Program-made: the position numbers and the translations under genes
The notes under the pieces: generated by a model
Database searches by the model: none
What the model saw: only the letters and a program-made list of their open reading frames with translations
Told to the model about the DNA's origin: nothing
Assembly: GCA_026396195.1 (NCBI GenBank)
Contig: JAPLXH010000009.1
Coordinates: forward strand, 1 to 43,586
Direction: 5' to 3'
Length of the DNA stretch: 43,586 nucleotides
Source of the DNA: Candidatus Nealsonbacteria bacterium
GTDB lineage: Bacteria; Patescibacteriota; Minisyncoccia; Minisyncoccales; JAGGXC01
Shown: positions 22,812 through 29,127 of the stretch, piece by piece
Layout: each line of letters begins with the position of its first letter
Numbering within the stretch: position 1 is the first letter of the stretch

Positions 22812-22901
22812 AGTTCTTTGAGTAAATAATAAAGAGAAAGAAAACTTGGATGGCATAACCTAATTATCAAAAAAAACGGTAATTAGATTAAGCCATCCAA
22901 G
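22812..22901 (+). ncRNA. CTTGGATGG leader RNA, copy A
   Basis: AGTTCTTTGAGTAAA (22812-22826) is followed by a long hairpin. CTTGGATGGC (22845-22854) pairs with GCCATCCAAG (22892-22901), and inside it TAACCTAATTATC pairs with GGTAATTAGATTA with one C-A mismatch and one wobble. A second copy at 25786-25873 keeps the structure with different inner pairs. Confidence 0.65.
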
Positions 22902-22988
22902 GGAAACGGTGTCTTCCGGAGGGATGGTGTCAATAGGAGCTTTGCTTCTGTTGTCAGATTATACTTCTTAATGAAGGAGGGCGAGAAA

Positions 22989-23288
22989 ATGAATTTCGCA
23001 AGATTATTTGGGAAAAAAGAAAAGCCAAAAGAACCTGCTCGATGTCCACATTGCAATGAACTAATGAACATAAAGAGTAGACATCATGTCTGTAAGAAGT
23101 TTGCAGAAACGGGCAACGCTAGGTTTCCTAAATCTAGTATTTGCTGCCACGCAGGACACATCTTCGTTGAAGTGGGAAAAATGGAAAGACTGGCACATCT
23201 TAAAGCCGAACTCGAATATCGTAAAATGTTTGAGTCAGAAGCTGGAGAAAGCCAGGTATTCTATATTTTCCCTGACAGTCTCTCTTAA
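22989..23288 (+). CDS. Small zinc-finger-like protein of unknown function
   Basis: The ATG at 22989 is chosen because GGAGGG (22976-22981) precedes it at 7 nt. The 99-residue product has CPHCNEL (residues ~18-24), HHVC (~31-34) and CCHAGH (~50-55), enough Cys/His for one or two zinc sites, in an otherwise basic N-terminus and acidic, helical C-terminus. I do not recognise the family. The ~200-nt leader contains the CTTGGATGG hairpin and a possible 15-codon upstream frame (22924-22971) that ends just before the Shine-Dalgarno. Confidence 0.6.
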   Translation: MNFARLFGKKEKPKEPARCPHCNELMNIKSRHHVCKKFAETGNARFPKSSICCHAGHIFVEVGKMERLAHLKAELEYRKMFESEAGESQVFYIFPDSLS

Positions 23289-23309
23289 TTCTTTCTCTTT
23301 TTTTCTTTC

Positions 23310-23335
23310 TAGGTCAGGATGAAAATCGTGATCTA
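23310..23335 (+). promoter_or_regulatory. Intercistronic hairpin with GAAA loop
   Basis: TAGGTCA...TGATCTA stem with GAT-GAAA-ATC at the tip, preceded by a long pyrimidine tract and followed by a purine tract and AGTTCTTT (23349-23356). Confidence 0.5.
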
Positions 23336-23377
23336 AAAAAAGAAAAACAGTTCTTTATAACTCATTAGGAAGGAAGA

Positions 23378-23453
23378 GATTTTACCTCCAGAGAGGAAAT
23401 CATGGTTCAGTATTATTATTTTAAATCATGGTTTCTTGCCTGGAGGTAAAATC
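23378..23453 (+). promoter_or_regulatory. Long hairpin sequestering the Shine-Dalgarno of the 23454 gene
   Basis: A perfect 14-bp stem pairs 23378-23391 with 23440-23453; the 3' arm holds GGAGG (23442-23446) and ends at the base before the ATG. A second stem pairs 23396-23407 with 23424-23435 (wobbles only). The upstream ORF at 23402-23449 runs through the second stem and into the first. Confidence 0.75.
23402..23449 (+). CDS. Putative aromatic-rich leader peptide
   Basis: A 15-codon frame reads MVQYYYFKSWFLAWR and stops at TAA 23447-23449. It has its own ribosome-site-like AGAGAGGAA (23390s) at suitable spacing. The stop lies inside the region between the Shine-Dalgarno (23442-23446) and ATG (23454) of the next gene. 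A ribosome reaching the stop would melt the stem that hides that Shine-Dalgarno. Seven of 15 residues are Tyr, Phe or Trp. Translation is not proven. Confidence 0.45.
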   Translation: MVQYYYFKSWFLAWR

Positions 23454-23717
23454 ATGAAACGATATGTTATTTTTATAACGGTTCGTATTTGGGAAAATGG
23501 AAAAAAGGATGTTTACTCTAAGGACGTTTGTCTTATGGAAAAGAGACTCAGCCAGTTCGTAAAAGAGCTAGACGAAGAGGAAGGAGAAATTTTAAATCTA
23601 GTTCAGAGTATGAATGATGATACTATCTGTATTATGATAGTATATCGGTGTAAGAAAAGCCTTTATATTCCACAAGGAACTTATATTCCGAACGAAGCTT
23701 ATGTTCCGAAAAATTAG
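23454..23717 (+). CDS. Small protein of unknown function
   Basis: The ATG at 23454 follows GGAGG at 7 nt; an in-frame TTG at 23436 lies in the hairpin arm. The 87-residue product begins MKRYVIFITVRIWENGKKDVY, then shows an acidic helix (KRLSQFVKELDEEEGEILNLVQ), a strand (DTICIMIVYRC) and a Tyr/Pro-rich tail (YIPQGTYIPNEAYVP) made of three near repeats of Y-[IV]-P. There is no TM or signal. I do not recognise it. Second gene of array II, behind an unusually stable hairpin and leader peptide. Confidence 0.6.
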   Translation: MKRYVIFITVRIWENGKKDVYSKDVCLMEKRLSQFVKELDEEEGEILNLVQSMNDDTICIMIVYRCKKSLYIPQGTYIPNEAYVPKN

Positions 23718-23747
23718 AAATTTTTTTTCTTCTTTCCTATTTTTTTT

Positions 23748-23775
23748 CTAGCCCATAATGAAAGTTACGGTTTAG
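23748..23775 (+). promoter_or_regulatory. Intercistronic hairpin with GAAA loop
   Basis: CTA-GCC...GGT-TTAG stem with TAAT-GAAA-GTTA at the tip, after a T-rich tract and before AAAAAGGAGG. Same design as 23310-23335. Confidence 0.5.
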
Positions 23776-23780
23776 AAAAA

Positions 23781-23863
23781 GGAGGAAACAAAAATGCAAT
23801 TTTAACAAAAAGAAGGGAGAGAAGGAAGCAATGCAAATAGTATTCACTCTCCCTTCTACATAA
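23781..23863 (+). other. Region with two minimal ORFs and a 10-bp hairpin
   Basis: A textbook AGGAGG (23780-23785) precedes ATG-CAA-TTT-TAA (23794-23805), a three-residue frame. Then GAAGGGAGAG (23812-23821) pairs with CTCTCCCTTC (23847-23856). The loop holds AAGGAAG and a ten-codon frame MQIVFTLPST (23831-23863). Another small hairpin of the intercistronic type follows at 23878-23905. No larger gene is present in 23718-24065. Confidence 0.4.
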
Positions 23864-23941
23864 TCTCATTTTTATTTTAGTTCAGAATAAAAATTGTGAA
23901 TTAAAACAAGGATGATAGAAAAAAATAATAATTAAATAAAC

Positions 23942-24033
23942 AAAAATCGCTTTCTTGCCCTTGCCATTTGCCTCCACTATCCGCCAACCGGCGGAGGCGG
24001 ACGACGAAGAGACAAGAGGCGGAGGCGATTTTT
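23942..24033 (+). terminator. Large palindromic terminator-like element
   Basis: AAAAATCGC (23942-23950) pairs with GCGATTTTT (24025-24033), with TCCGCC-AACC-GGCGGA and further GCCTCC/GGAGGC arms inside. The outer stem is the same AAATCGCC/GGCGATTT seen in the 63-bp modules. It ends array II. Confidence 0.6.
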
Positions 24034-24065
24034 GTTTTGAATATTATCTGTTATTATCTAATAAT

Positions 24066-24734
24066 ATGAAACTTCAAGTTTTATACGAAGACAACCATTT
24101 AATTGCGGTTTTTAAACCCGCCGGAGTTTTAACGCAAGGAGATAAAAGCGGGGATGTTAATTTATTAGACGAGGTTAAAAAATATCTCAAAGAAAAATAT
24201 AAAAAGCCGGGTAATGTTTTTTTAGGGCTTTTGCACCGCTTGGACAGAAACGTTTCGGGAATTGTTTTGTTTGCCAAGACCAGTAAGGGAGCCAGCCGGC
24301 TTTCAGAACAATTTCGTGAAAGAAGCGTTGAAAAAATATACCACGCCATAGTTTTGGGAAGGCCAAAACAAAAAAAAGCGAATCTGATAAATTATTTAAA
24401 TAAAGACGAATCAAAAAATAAGGTGGCGATTTCCAGGGAGAAAAAGTCAGGATTTGAATTAGTCGAACTTTCTTTTGAAACAATTTCTTCAAATAATAAA
24501 TACTCGCTTTTAAAAATTAAACTTGAAACCGGCAAACCCCACCAAATTAGAGCTCAATTATCTTTTTTGGGTTTTCCCATTTTGGGGGATAAAAAATATG
24601 GCGCTCCTTTTGCTTTGCCGGATAATCAACTTGGCCTTTGCGCGACTTCTATTGTTTTTAAATCAGTTGTTGGAAACGAAAGAAAATCAATTTCAATTCC
24701 TTTTCCCAAAGAGTGGAAGGAATATTTAAATTAA
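24066..24734 (+). CDS. RluA-family RNA pseudouridine synthase
   Basis: The 222-residue product has LYEDNHLIAVFKPAGVLTQ, the catalytic motif GLLHRLDRNVSGIVLFAKT with the active-site Asp, YHAIVLGRPK, and the C-terminal KLETGKPHQIRAQLSFLGFPILGDKKYG. It lacks an S4 domain, so it is a short RluA/RluD-type enzyme that isomerises uridine in rRNA or tRNA. The start at 24066 (MKLQVLYED) is preferred over frames that begin inside the upstream palindrome. Confidence 0.92.
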   Translation: MKLQVLYEDNHLIAVFKPAGVLTQGDKSGDVNLLDEVKKYLKEKYKKPGNVFLGLLHRLDRNVSGIVLFAKTSKGASRLSEQFRERSVEKIYHAIVLGRPKQKKANLINYLNKDESKNKVAISREKKSGFELVELSFETISSNNKYSLLKIKLETGKPHQIRAQLSFLGFPILGDKKYGAPFALPDNQLGLCATSIVFKSVVGNERKSISIPFPKEWKEYLN

Positions 24735-24752
24735 TTTATACACAGCTTAGTT

Positions 24753-24779
24753 TTGACAATATTTTTTTTGTGTTAAAAT
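24753..24779 (+). promoter_or_regulatory. Promoter of the 24787 gene
   Basis: TTGACA (24753-24758) with TGTTAAAAT (extended -10, TAAAAT 24774-24779) 15 bp away; the start codon is only 7 bp from the -10, so the transcript may be leaderless. Confidence 0.45.
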
Positions 24780-24786
24780 AAAAACA

Positions 24787-25062
24787 ATGAACAAAAAACA
24801 AAAAGAAAATAAGAATCAAGTTGAGGTAAGGGCAATTATTAAAGAAGTTTTTTTTGTATCTAAAATAAGATTTGCTCTGTTTTTAATTTCGATTGCTTTT
24901 CTGTCTTTTTTTCTGGCTTTAATTTCCGGCGCAATTTTCTTTAACTTCATTGCTTTGTTTTTGCTTTTTTGGATTTTATATTCAATAAGAAAATTCGACA
25001 GGAAATTAAGCTTGATTTTAAAAAAGATATATTCCGAAGAAATAGAATCTGACATTGAATAA
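24787..25062 (+). CDS. Small two-TM protein of unknown function
   Basis: The 91-residue product has a charged N-terminus, two adjacent TM helices (residues ~29-47 and 50-66) and a basic then acidic C-terminal helix (RKFDRKLSLILKKIYSEEIESDIE). No known family. It is a monocistronic unit with a close-in promoter and its own terminator. Confidence 0.6.
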   Translation: MNKKQKENKNQVEVRAIIKEVFFVSKIRFALFLISIAFLSFFLALISGAIFFNFIALFLLFWILYSIRKFDRKLSLILKKIYSEEIESDIE

Positions 25063-25107
25063 TCGTAAAAAAAATTTAAAATTGAAATAGAAATTTAATT
25101 AAAAGAG

Positions 25108-25129
25108 AGGAGCTAAAACGCTCCTTTTT
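25108..25129 (+). terminator. Intrinsic terminator
   Basis: AGGAGC-TAAAAC-GCTCCT followed by TTTT. Confidence 0.8.
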
Positions 25130-25144
25130 GGTTTATCTTCGCTA

Positions 25145-25173
25145 TTGACAAATATAAAATAGTATGATATAAT
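25145..25173 (+). promoter_or_regulatory. Promoter of small-gene array III
   Basis: TTGACA (25145-25150), 17-bp spacer, TATAAT (25168-25173). It duplicates the array II promoter and leader nearly base for base. Two AGTTCTTTGAGTAAA boxes follow (25201-25215 and 25229-25243), the second abutting the Shine-Dalgarno. Confidence 0.85.
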
Positions 25174-25254
25174 TAAAGCAGAAAGAAGAGAAAAATAGAT
25201 AGTTCTTTGAGTAAAATATAAGGAAAACAGTTCTTTGAGTAAAAGGTGACAGCA

Positions 25255-25707
25255 ATGTATGTAAAAAATATCTTAGATAAAATTAAGGAAGCAACTTATT
25301 TGGGTCTTCTCGATTGGAAACCCACGAGCGAAGCAATAGGAAAACCGAGAGGTTATAGCTGTGAAGACAAAGAATCGGGGATTACGCTTACTATAAGCGT
25401 TATAGAGACAGAGAAGGATGTTTCGACTTTAGCTTTTTGTATTAAAAAAAAGAATGAAACATTGACTTTAACTTCCAATCCCGAAATCGTTCCAGGATAT
25501 CTAATTACGAAACGATACTGGAACGGAAAAATAATAACAAATAATATTGTGTCTTACAATGCCTTGTCCGTTTTACTGTGGAAGATTGAAGATATCAAGG
25601 AAAAAAAGAAAAATCCTTCAAAGCTTCACGATGAATTTGTTGACATGATGATTCACGCAATTTCAGTAAAACAAATTCTTGAGAAAAGAGCTTCGCAAAA
25701 TCTATGA
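25255..25707 (+). CDS. Protein of unknown function (array III, first gene)
   Basis: The ATG at 25255 follows AAGGTGA at ~6 nt; a GTG at 25246 is part of that ribosome site. The 150-residue product is soluble, mixed alpha/beta, with a YSCEDKESGITLTISVIETEKDVSTLAFCIKKK strand region and a C-terminal helix (LHDEFVDMMIHAISVKQILEKR). I do not recognise the fold. It may belong to small effector-like proteins, but nothing in the sequence proves this. It shares its promoter and leader type with the genes of array II. Confidence 0.6.
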   Translation: MYVKNILDKIKEATYLGLLDWKPTSEAIGKPRGYSCEDKESGITLTISVIETEKDVSTLAFCIKKKNETLTLTSNPEIVPGYLITKRYWNGKIITNNIVSYNALSVLLWKIEDIKEKKKNPSKLHDEFVDMMIHAISVKQILEKRASQNL

Positions 25708-25747
25708 GAGGTTAAATTTTTAAAATTTAATTCTCTCTCTTTCTTCA

Positions 25748-25771
25748 ATCTCGTAAGTAAGCTTGCGGGAT
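25748..25771 (+). promoter_or_regulatory. Intercistronic hairpin
   Basis: ATCTCGTAAG pairs with CTTGCGGGAT (wobbles) over a TAAG loop, between a pyrimidine tract and AGAAAAAGGAAAACAGTTC. Confidence 0.5.
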
Positions 25772-25785
25772 AGAAAAAGGAAAAC

Positions 25786-25873
25786 AGTTCTTTGAGTAAA
25801 TAATATAGAGAGAGGAAAAACTTGGATGGTGTAATCTGATTACTAAAATAGTAGTTAGATTAAGCCATCCAAG
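25786..25873 (+). ncRNA. CTTGGATGG leader RNA, copy B
   Basis: AGTTCTTTGAGTAAA (25786-25800) is followed by CTTGGATGGT (25821-25830) pairing with GCCATCCAAG (25864-25873), the last pair being U-G. The inner arm TAATCTGATTACT pairs with AGTAGTTAGATTA along its full length with two wobbles. Compared with copy A the inner bases differ on both sides while pairing is kept. Confidence 0.65.
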
Positions 25874-25911
25874 AATCGGTGATTCAGAGATGGCCAAGGA
25901 GAATGAAAAAA

Positions 25912-26184
25912 ATGGAATTAACGACTATTTCGGTTATATTAAGTTTTGTTGCCATTTTCACAAGTGGTTATGGCATTGGAAAAGATTCGCTAAAGATTAA
26001 AACATTTGCTATTTTTATAGCTATTTCATCCTTTATAATTACTGGGTGTAGTATACCGAATCTTCCAACGATTAATGAAATAATAATTATAATTATTTTT
26101 GTCGTAACCGCCCTTGCCACTGGTTATTTTGCTTCAGGTATAACTTACGTGGAAAAGGGTTGTGTGAAAATTATAACATATTAA
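25912..26184 (+). CDS. Small three-TM protein of unknown function (array III, second gene)
   Basis: The ATG at 25912 is chosen because AAGGAG (25896-25901) precedes it at 10 nt; the ATG at 25903 is too close. The 90-residue product has three hydrophobic segments (residues ~3-18, 29-45 and 52-73). No family recognised. It sits downstream of the second CTTGGATGG leader RNA. Confidence 0.6.
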   Translation: MELTTISVILSFVAIFTSGYGIGKDSLKIKTFAIFIAISSFIITGCSIPNLPTINEIIIIIIFVVTALATGYFASGITYVEKGCVKIITY

Positions 26185-26194
26185 TCCTCTCTCT

Positions 26195-26258
26195 TTCTTT
26201 TTCTAGCCCATCCTTCGACTTCGCTCAGGACAAGTCCAAGGGTAGTTTAGAAAAAGAA
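26195..26258 (+). promoter_or_regulatory. Intercistronic-type hairpin with palindromic repeat in the loop
   Basis: TTCTTTTTCTA (26195-26205) pairs perfectly with TAGAAAAAGAA (26248-26258). The loop holds the CCTTCGACTTCGCTCAGGAC-type palindrome common in this genome. Confidence 0.55.
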
Positions 26259-26269
26259 GAAATCTCAGG

Positions 26270-26295
26270 AACGCCCATTATTATGAGCGTTTTTG
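26270..26295 (+). terminator. Intrinsic terminator of small-gene array III
   Basis: AACGC-C-CAT pairs with ATG-A-GCGTT, then a T run. Confidence 0.75.
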
Positions 26296-26301
26296 AGTTT
26301 A

Positions 26302-26330
26302 TTGATTAAAGAAAAACCTTGATATATAAT
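26302..26330 (+). promoter_or_regulatory. Promoter of the iscS-iscU-mnmA-thiI operon
   Basis: TTGATT (26302-26307), 17-bp spacer, TATAAT (26325-26330). The transcript would start at about 26337, at the first of two AGTTCG boxes (26336 and 26366) that form a ~30-bp tandem repeat before the ATG. Confidence 0.75.
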
Positions 26331-26385
26331 AAAATAGTTCGAGAAACTCATTATTATCAAAAAATAGTTCGGAAATCTCAATATT

Positions 26386-27567
26386 ATGAGTAAACAAAGT
26401 ATCTATTTAGATTATGCGGCTACCACTCCGATTGACCCAAAAGTTTTGAAGGAAATGATGCCTTATTTGAAAAAAGATTTTGGCAACCCTTCTTCAATCC
26501 ATAGTTTTGGTCTAAAGGGACAAGAAGCGATTGATAATGCCAGAGCTGAGGTGGCTAAATTTTTGAATTGTTTGGAAAGCGAAATTATTTTTACCGGTTC
26601 AGCTACTGAAGCCAATAATTTGGCGATTTTTGGAACAGTTAAGGCGTTAAAATCAAAAGTGGAGACGCCCCACATTATTACCACTAAAATTGAACATCCG
26701 GCGGTTTTAGAACCATTCCGGTTTTTGGAAAAAAGAGGAGTAGAAGTAACTTATTTGCCAGTCAGCAAAGAGGGTATTGTTAATTTTTTTGAAATTGAGA
26801 AATCAATCAAAAAAAATACAATTTTAGTTTCAATAATTTACGCTAACAACGAAATAGGAACAATTCAGCCCATTAAAGAAATAAGCAAGATAATTTCAAA
26901 TTACAGGGTTCAAAATGACGCTTCCAAGATTGTTTTTCATACCGATGCGGTCCAGGCAATAAATTATCTTAATTGCGATGTTAAAGAGCTGGGAGTGGAT
27001 TTGTTAACTCTTTCCGCCCATAAAATTTACGGTCCCAAGGGAGTGGGGTGCCTCTATGTTAAAGAAGGAACCGCTTTGGCGCCTTTGGTTTTTGGCGGGG
27101 GACAGGAAAACGGAAAAAGGTCCGGCACTGAAAACGTTGCCGGAATCGTGGGATTAGGGGCGGCTGTAAAATTAGTAAAAAAAGAAAAACCAAAAAATAA
27201 AAAAATAATAAAGTTAAGAGATAAAATAATCAAAGAAGTTTTAAAAACAATTTCCGGCTCTAAAATAAATGGTTCGTTGGAAAAAAGGCTTTGCAATAAT
27301 ATTAACTTTACCCTGCCCGGAGCTGAAGGCGAGAGCATTGTAATGGCCTTGGACAGAGAGGGAATTGCCGTTTCCACGGGCTCAGCTTGCTCTTCAAAGA
27401 GCTTGGAACCCTCTTTCGTGCTAATGGCTCTCGGGCTTTCCGAGAAGGACGCCCACTGCTCTTTAAGGGTGTCTTTGGGAAGATATACGAGCCCGAAAGA
27501 AATAGACCAATTTTTAAAAATTTTACCAAAAACTATTAAAAAATTAAGAATAATTTCCGGTTATTAA
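26386..27567 (+). CDS. iscS: Cysteine desulfurase (IscS/NifS family)
   Basis: The 393-residue product shows LDYAATTPID at the N-terminus, ATEANNLAI, the PLP-lysine motif SAHKIYGPKGVGCLYV and the catalytic cysteine in STGSACSSKSLEPS. It is a class V aminotransferase-fold enzyme that takes sulfur from cysteine as a persulfide. The short SACSS loop is of the group I (NifS/IscS) type. It leads an operon with a scaffold and two tRNA thiolases, so its sulfur probably serves both Fe-S clusters (hydrogenase, NrdG, AmmeMemoRadiSam) and tRNA thiolation. Confidence 0.95.
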   Translation: MSKQSIYLDYAATTPIDPKVLKEMMPYLKKDFGNPSSIHSFGLKGQEAIDNARAEVAKFLNCLESEIIFTGSATEANNLAIFGTVKALKSKVETPHIITTKIEHPAVLEPFRFLEKRGVEVTYLPVSKEGIVNFFEIEKSIKKNTILVSIIYANNEIGTIQPIKEISKIISNYRVQNDASKIVFHTDAVQAINYLNCDVKELGVDLLTLSAHKIYGPKGVGCLYVKEGTALAPLVFGGGQENGKRSGTENVAGIVGLGAAVKLVKKEKPKNKKIIKLRDKIIKEVLKTISGSKINGSLEKRLCNNINFTLPGAEGESIVMALDREGIAVSTGSACSSKSLEPSFVLMALGLSEKDAHCSLRVSLGRYTSPKEIDQFLKILPKTIKKLRIISGY

Positions 27568-27572
27568 ACAAA

Positions 27573-27962
27573 ATGAAATCTGGTTATTCAAAAAAAGTAA
27601 TGGACCATTTTTTACATCCGAGGCATCTGGGTAAAATTAAAAATCCGGACGGAGTAGGCGATACTGAAAATTTGCGTTGCGGGGATATAATGAGAATTTA
27701 TATTAAGGTTGGCAAGAAAAAAGACAAAGAGTTTATAAAGGATATTAAATTTGAAACTTTAGGGTGCGCGGCAGCCATTGCTTCTTCAGACATGATTTGC
27801 GAGCTGGCAAAAGGGAAAATATTAGAAGAGGCAAAAAAAGTTGGATTTAAGGATGTTGCGGATGAATTGGGTTTTCTGCCTTCGCTAAAGCTTCACTGCG
27901 CTAATTTAGCCGAATCAGCTTTAAAAATGGCGATAGAGAATTATGAAAAAAGAAAAAGCTAA
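27573..27962 (+). CDS. iscU: IscU/NifU-type Fe-S scaffold protein
   Basis: The 129-residue product has YSKKVMDHFLHPRHLGKIKNPDG and the three cluster-ligand cysteines in LRCGD (with the conserved Asp), LGCAAAIASSD and LHCANLAESAL. Length and motifs match IscU and the N-terminal domain of NifU. It lies 5 bp after iscS and its 3' end overlaps mnmA by 20 bp, so it is co-translated. Confidence 0.93.
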   Translation: MKSGYSKKVMDHFLHPRHLGKIKNPDGVGDTENLRCGDIMRIYIKVGKKKDKEFIKDIKFETLGCAAAIASSDMICELAKGKILEEAKKVGFKDVADELGFLPSLKLHCANLAESALKMAIENYEKRKS

Positions 27963-29121
27963 AAAAGTAATAGTTGCGCTTTCCGGCGGTGTTGATTCTT
28001 CGGTGACCGCAGCCCTTTTAAAAAGGGCTGGTTTTGATGTTGGGGGAGTTTTTTTTAAACTTTATGATTTGCCGTCTTTGAAAGAAGGAGAAAGGAGCGC
28101 AAAAGAGGTTGCCCGAATTTTAAAAATTCCAATTTCAGTTTTAGATTTAAGAAAACAATTTAAAGAAAAAATAATCAAATATTTTTTAAAAGAACAAAAA
28201 CAGGCCAAAACACCAAATCCCTGCGTTTTATGCAATAAAGAAATTAAATTTAATTTTCTCATCAGAGAAGCTCAAAAACAAAAAGCGGATTTTGTGGCAA
28301 CCGGACATTATGCCATAAAAAAAGAAGTTAAGGGTAAATTTAAAATGTTCGTTGCCAAAGATAAAGAAAAAGACCAATCCTATTTTTTATGGAAGCTTAA
28401 TCAAAAACAGTTAAAAAATATTTTGTTTCCAATCGGAGATTTATCCGACAAAAAAGAAACGAGAAAGATAGCCCAAACAATGAAACTCCCGACTTTTAAA
28501 AGAGCCGACTCTCAGGAAATTTGTTTTATTAAGGGCAGTATTAAAGATTTTTTAAAAACAAGTTTAAAAACAAAGCCCGGAGATATTTTAGATAAAAAGA
28601 GCAATTCAATCGGAAAACACCAAGGACTTCATTTTTATACAATAGGACAGAGAAAGGGAATTAATATTTGTGCGGGCCCCGCCTTCGCTAAAGCTTCCGC
28701 CCACACTAAAGCTTCGGCGGACAAGTCGGCGGGCAAGCCCTGGTATGTTTTAGAAAAAGATTTAAAAAACAATAATTTAATTGTTACTAATGAAGAAAAA
28801 GATTTAGATAAAAAAGAATTGATTGCAAAAAATATAAATTGGTTATCAGGAGAAAAACCTAAATTACCTTTGAAGATAAAGGCAAAAATAAGGTCAAGAG
28901 CTCCCTTGGTTTCGGCAAAAATAATTAAGGGGGAGGGGAACAGTTTAAAAGTTATATTTGATAAGCCCCAAAAAGCAATAACTCCCGGTCAATCAATAGT
29001 TTTCTATTTACCCGCCTTCGCCAAGGCTGCCTCCTTCGCCGAAGTAGATTCGGCTACGAAGGCCGAGTCGGCGGGCGAAGGAGAAGAGCTTATCGGCGGA
29101 GGAATAATCAGTGAGAAGTAA
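27943..29121 (+). CDS. mnmA: tRNA-specific 2-thiouridylase MnmA with in-frame repeat insertions
   Basis: The 392-residue product has the PP-loop SGGVDSS, catalytic NPCVLCNKEIKF, ATGHYA, KDQSYFLW, and the second catalytic cysteine in DSQEICFI. It makes 2-thiouridine at the wobble position of Lys, Glu and Gln tRNAs. Two insertions interrupt the family alignment: ~18 residues after residue 245 (PAFAKASAHTKASADKSA) and ~23 residues after 355 (LPAFAKAASFAEV...). Both are encoded by palindromic repeats and keep the frame. Both lie away from the catalytic motifs, so the enzyme is probably active. Confidence 0.95.
   Translation: MKKEKAKKVIVALSGGVDSSVTAALLKRAGFDVGGVFFKLYDLPSLKEGERSAKEVARILKIPISVLDLRKQFKEKIIKYFLKEQKQAKTPNPCVLCNKEIKFNFLIREAQKQKADFVATGHYAIKKEVKGKFKMFVAKDKEKDQSYFLWKLNQKQLKNILFPIGDLSDKKETRKIAQTMKLPTFKRADSQEICFIKGSIKDFLKTSLKTKPGDILDKKSNSIGKHQGLHFYTIGQRKGINICAGPAFAKASAHTKASADKSAGKPWYVLEKDLKNNNLIVTNEEKDLDKKELIAKNINWLSGEKPKLPLKIKAKIRSRAPLVSAKIIKGEGNSLKVIFDKPQKAITPGQSIVFYLPAFAKAASFAEVDSATKAESAGEGEELIGGGIISEK
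28678..28731 (+). repeat. In-frame palindromic repeat in mnmA (1)
   Basis: It encodes PAFAKASAHTKASADKSA between conserved CAG and GKPWYVL. The DNA is GC-rich and built of CTTCGC/GCGAAG-like and GCCGAC/GTCGGC-like arms, unlike the surrounding AT-rich gene. Confidence 0.7.
29008..29076 (+). repeat. In-frame palindromic repeat in mnmA (2)
   Basis: It encodes LPAFAKAASFAEVDSATK and five more residues between SIVFY and EGEELIGGG. Same family as the first insertion. Confidence 0.7.
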
Positions 29122-29127
29122 AATTTT

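Noticed and set aside
22812-25800. Regularly recurring AGTTCTTTGAGTAAA considered as CRISPR or iteron repeats
   Set aside because: Spacing is irregular, each copy lies in a gene leader, and there are no unique equal-length spacers, cas genes or replication gene.
25890-26000. Overlapping 36-codon frame starting ATG 25890 within the three-TM gene
   Set aside because: It is antagonistic in frame to the better-supported gene, and its product (MAKENEKNG...) shows no features beyond chance.
28678-29076. Insertions in MnmA considered as inteins or new domains
   Set aside because: They are only ~18-23 residues, lack intein motifs and are encoded by palindromic repeat DNA found elsewhere in the window.
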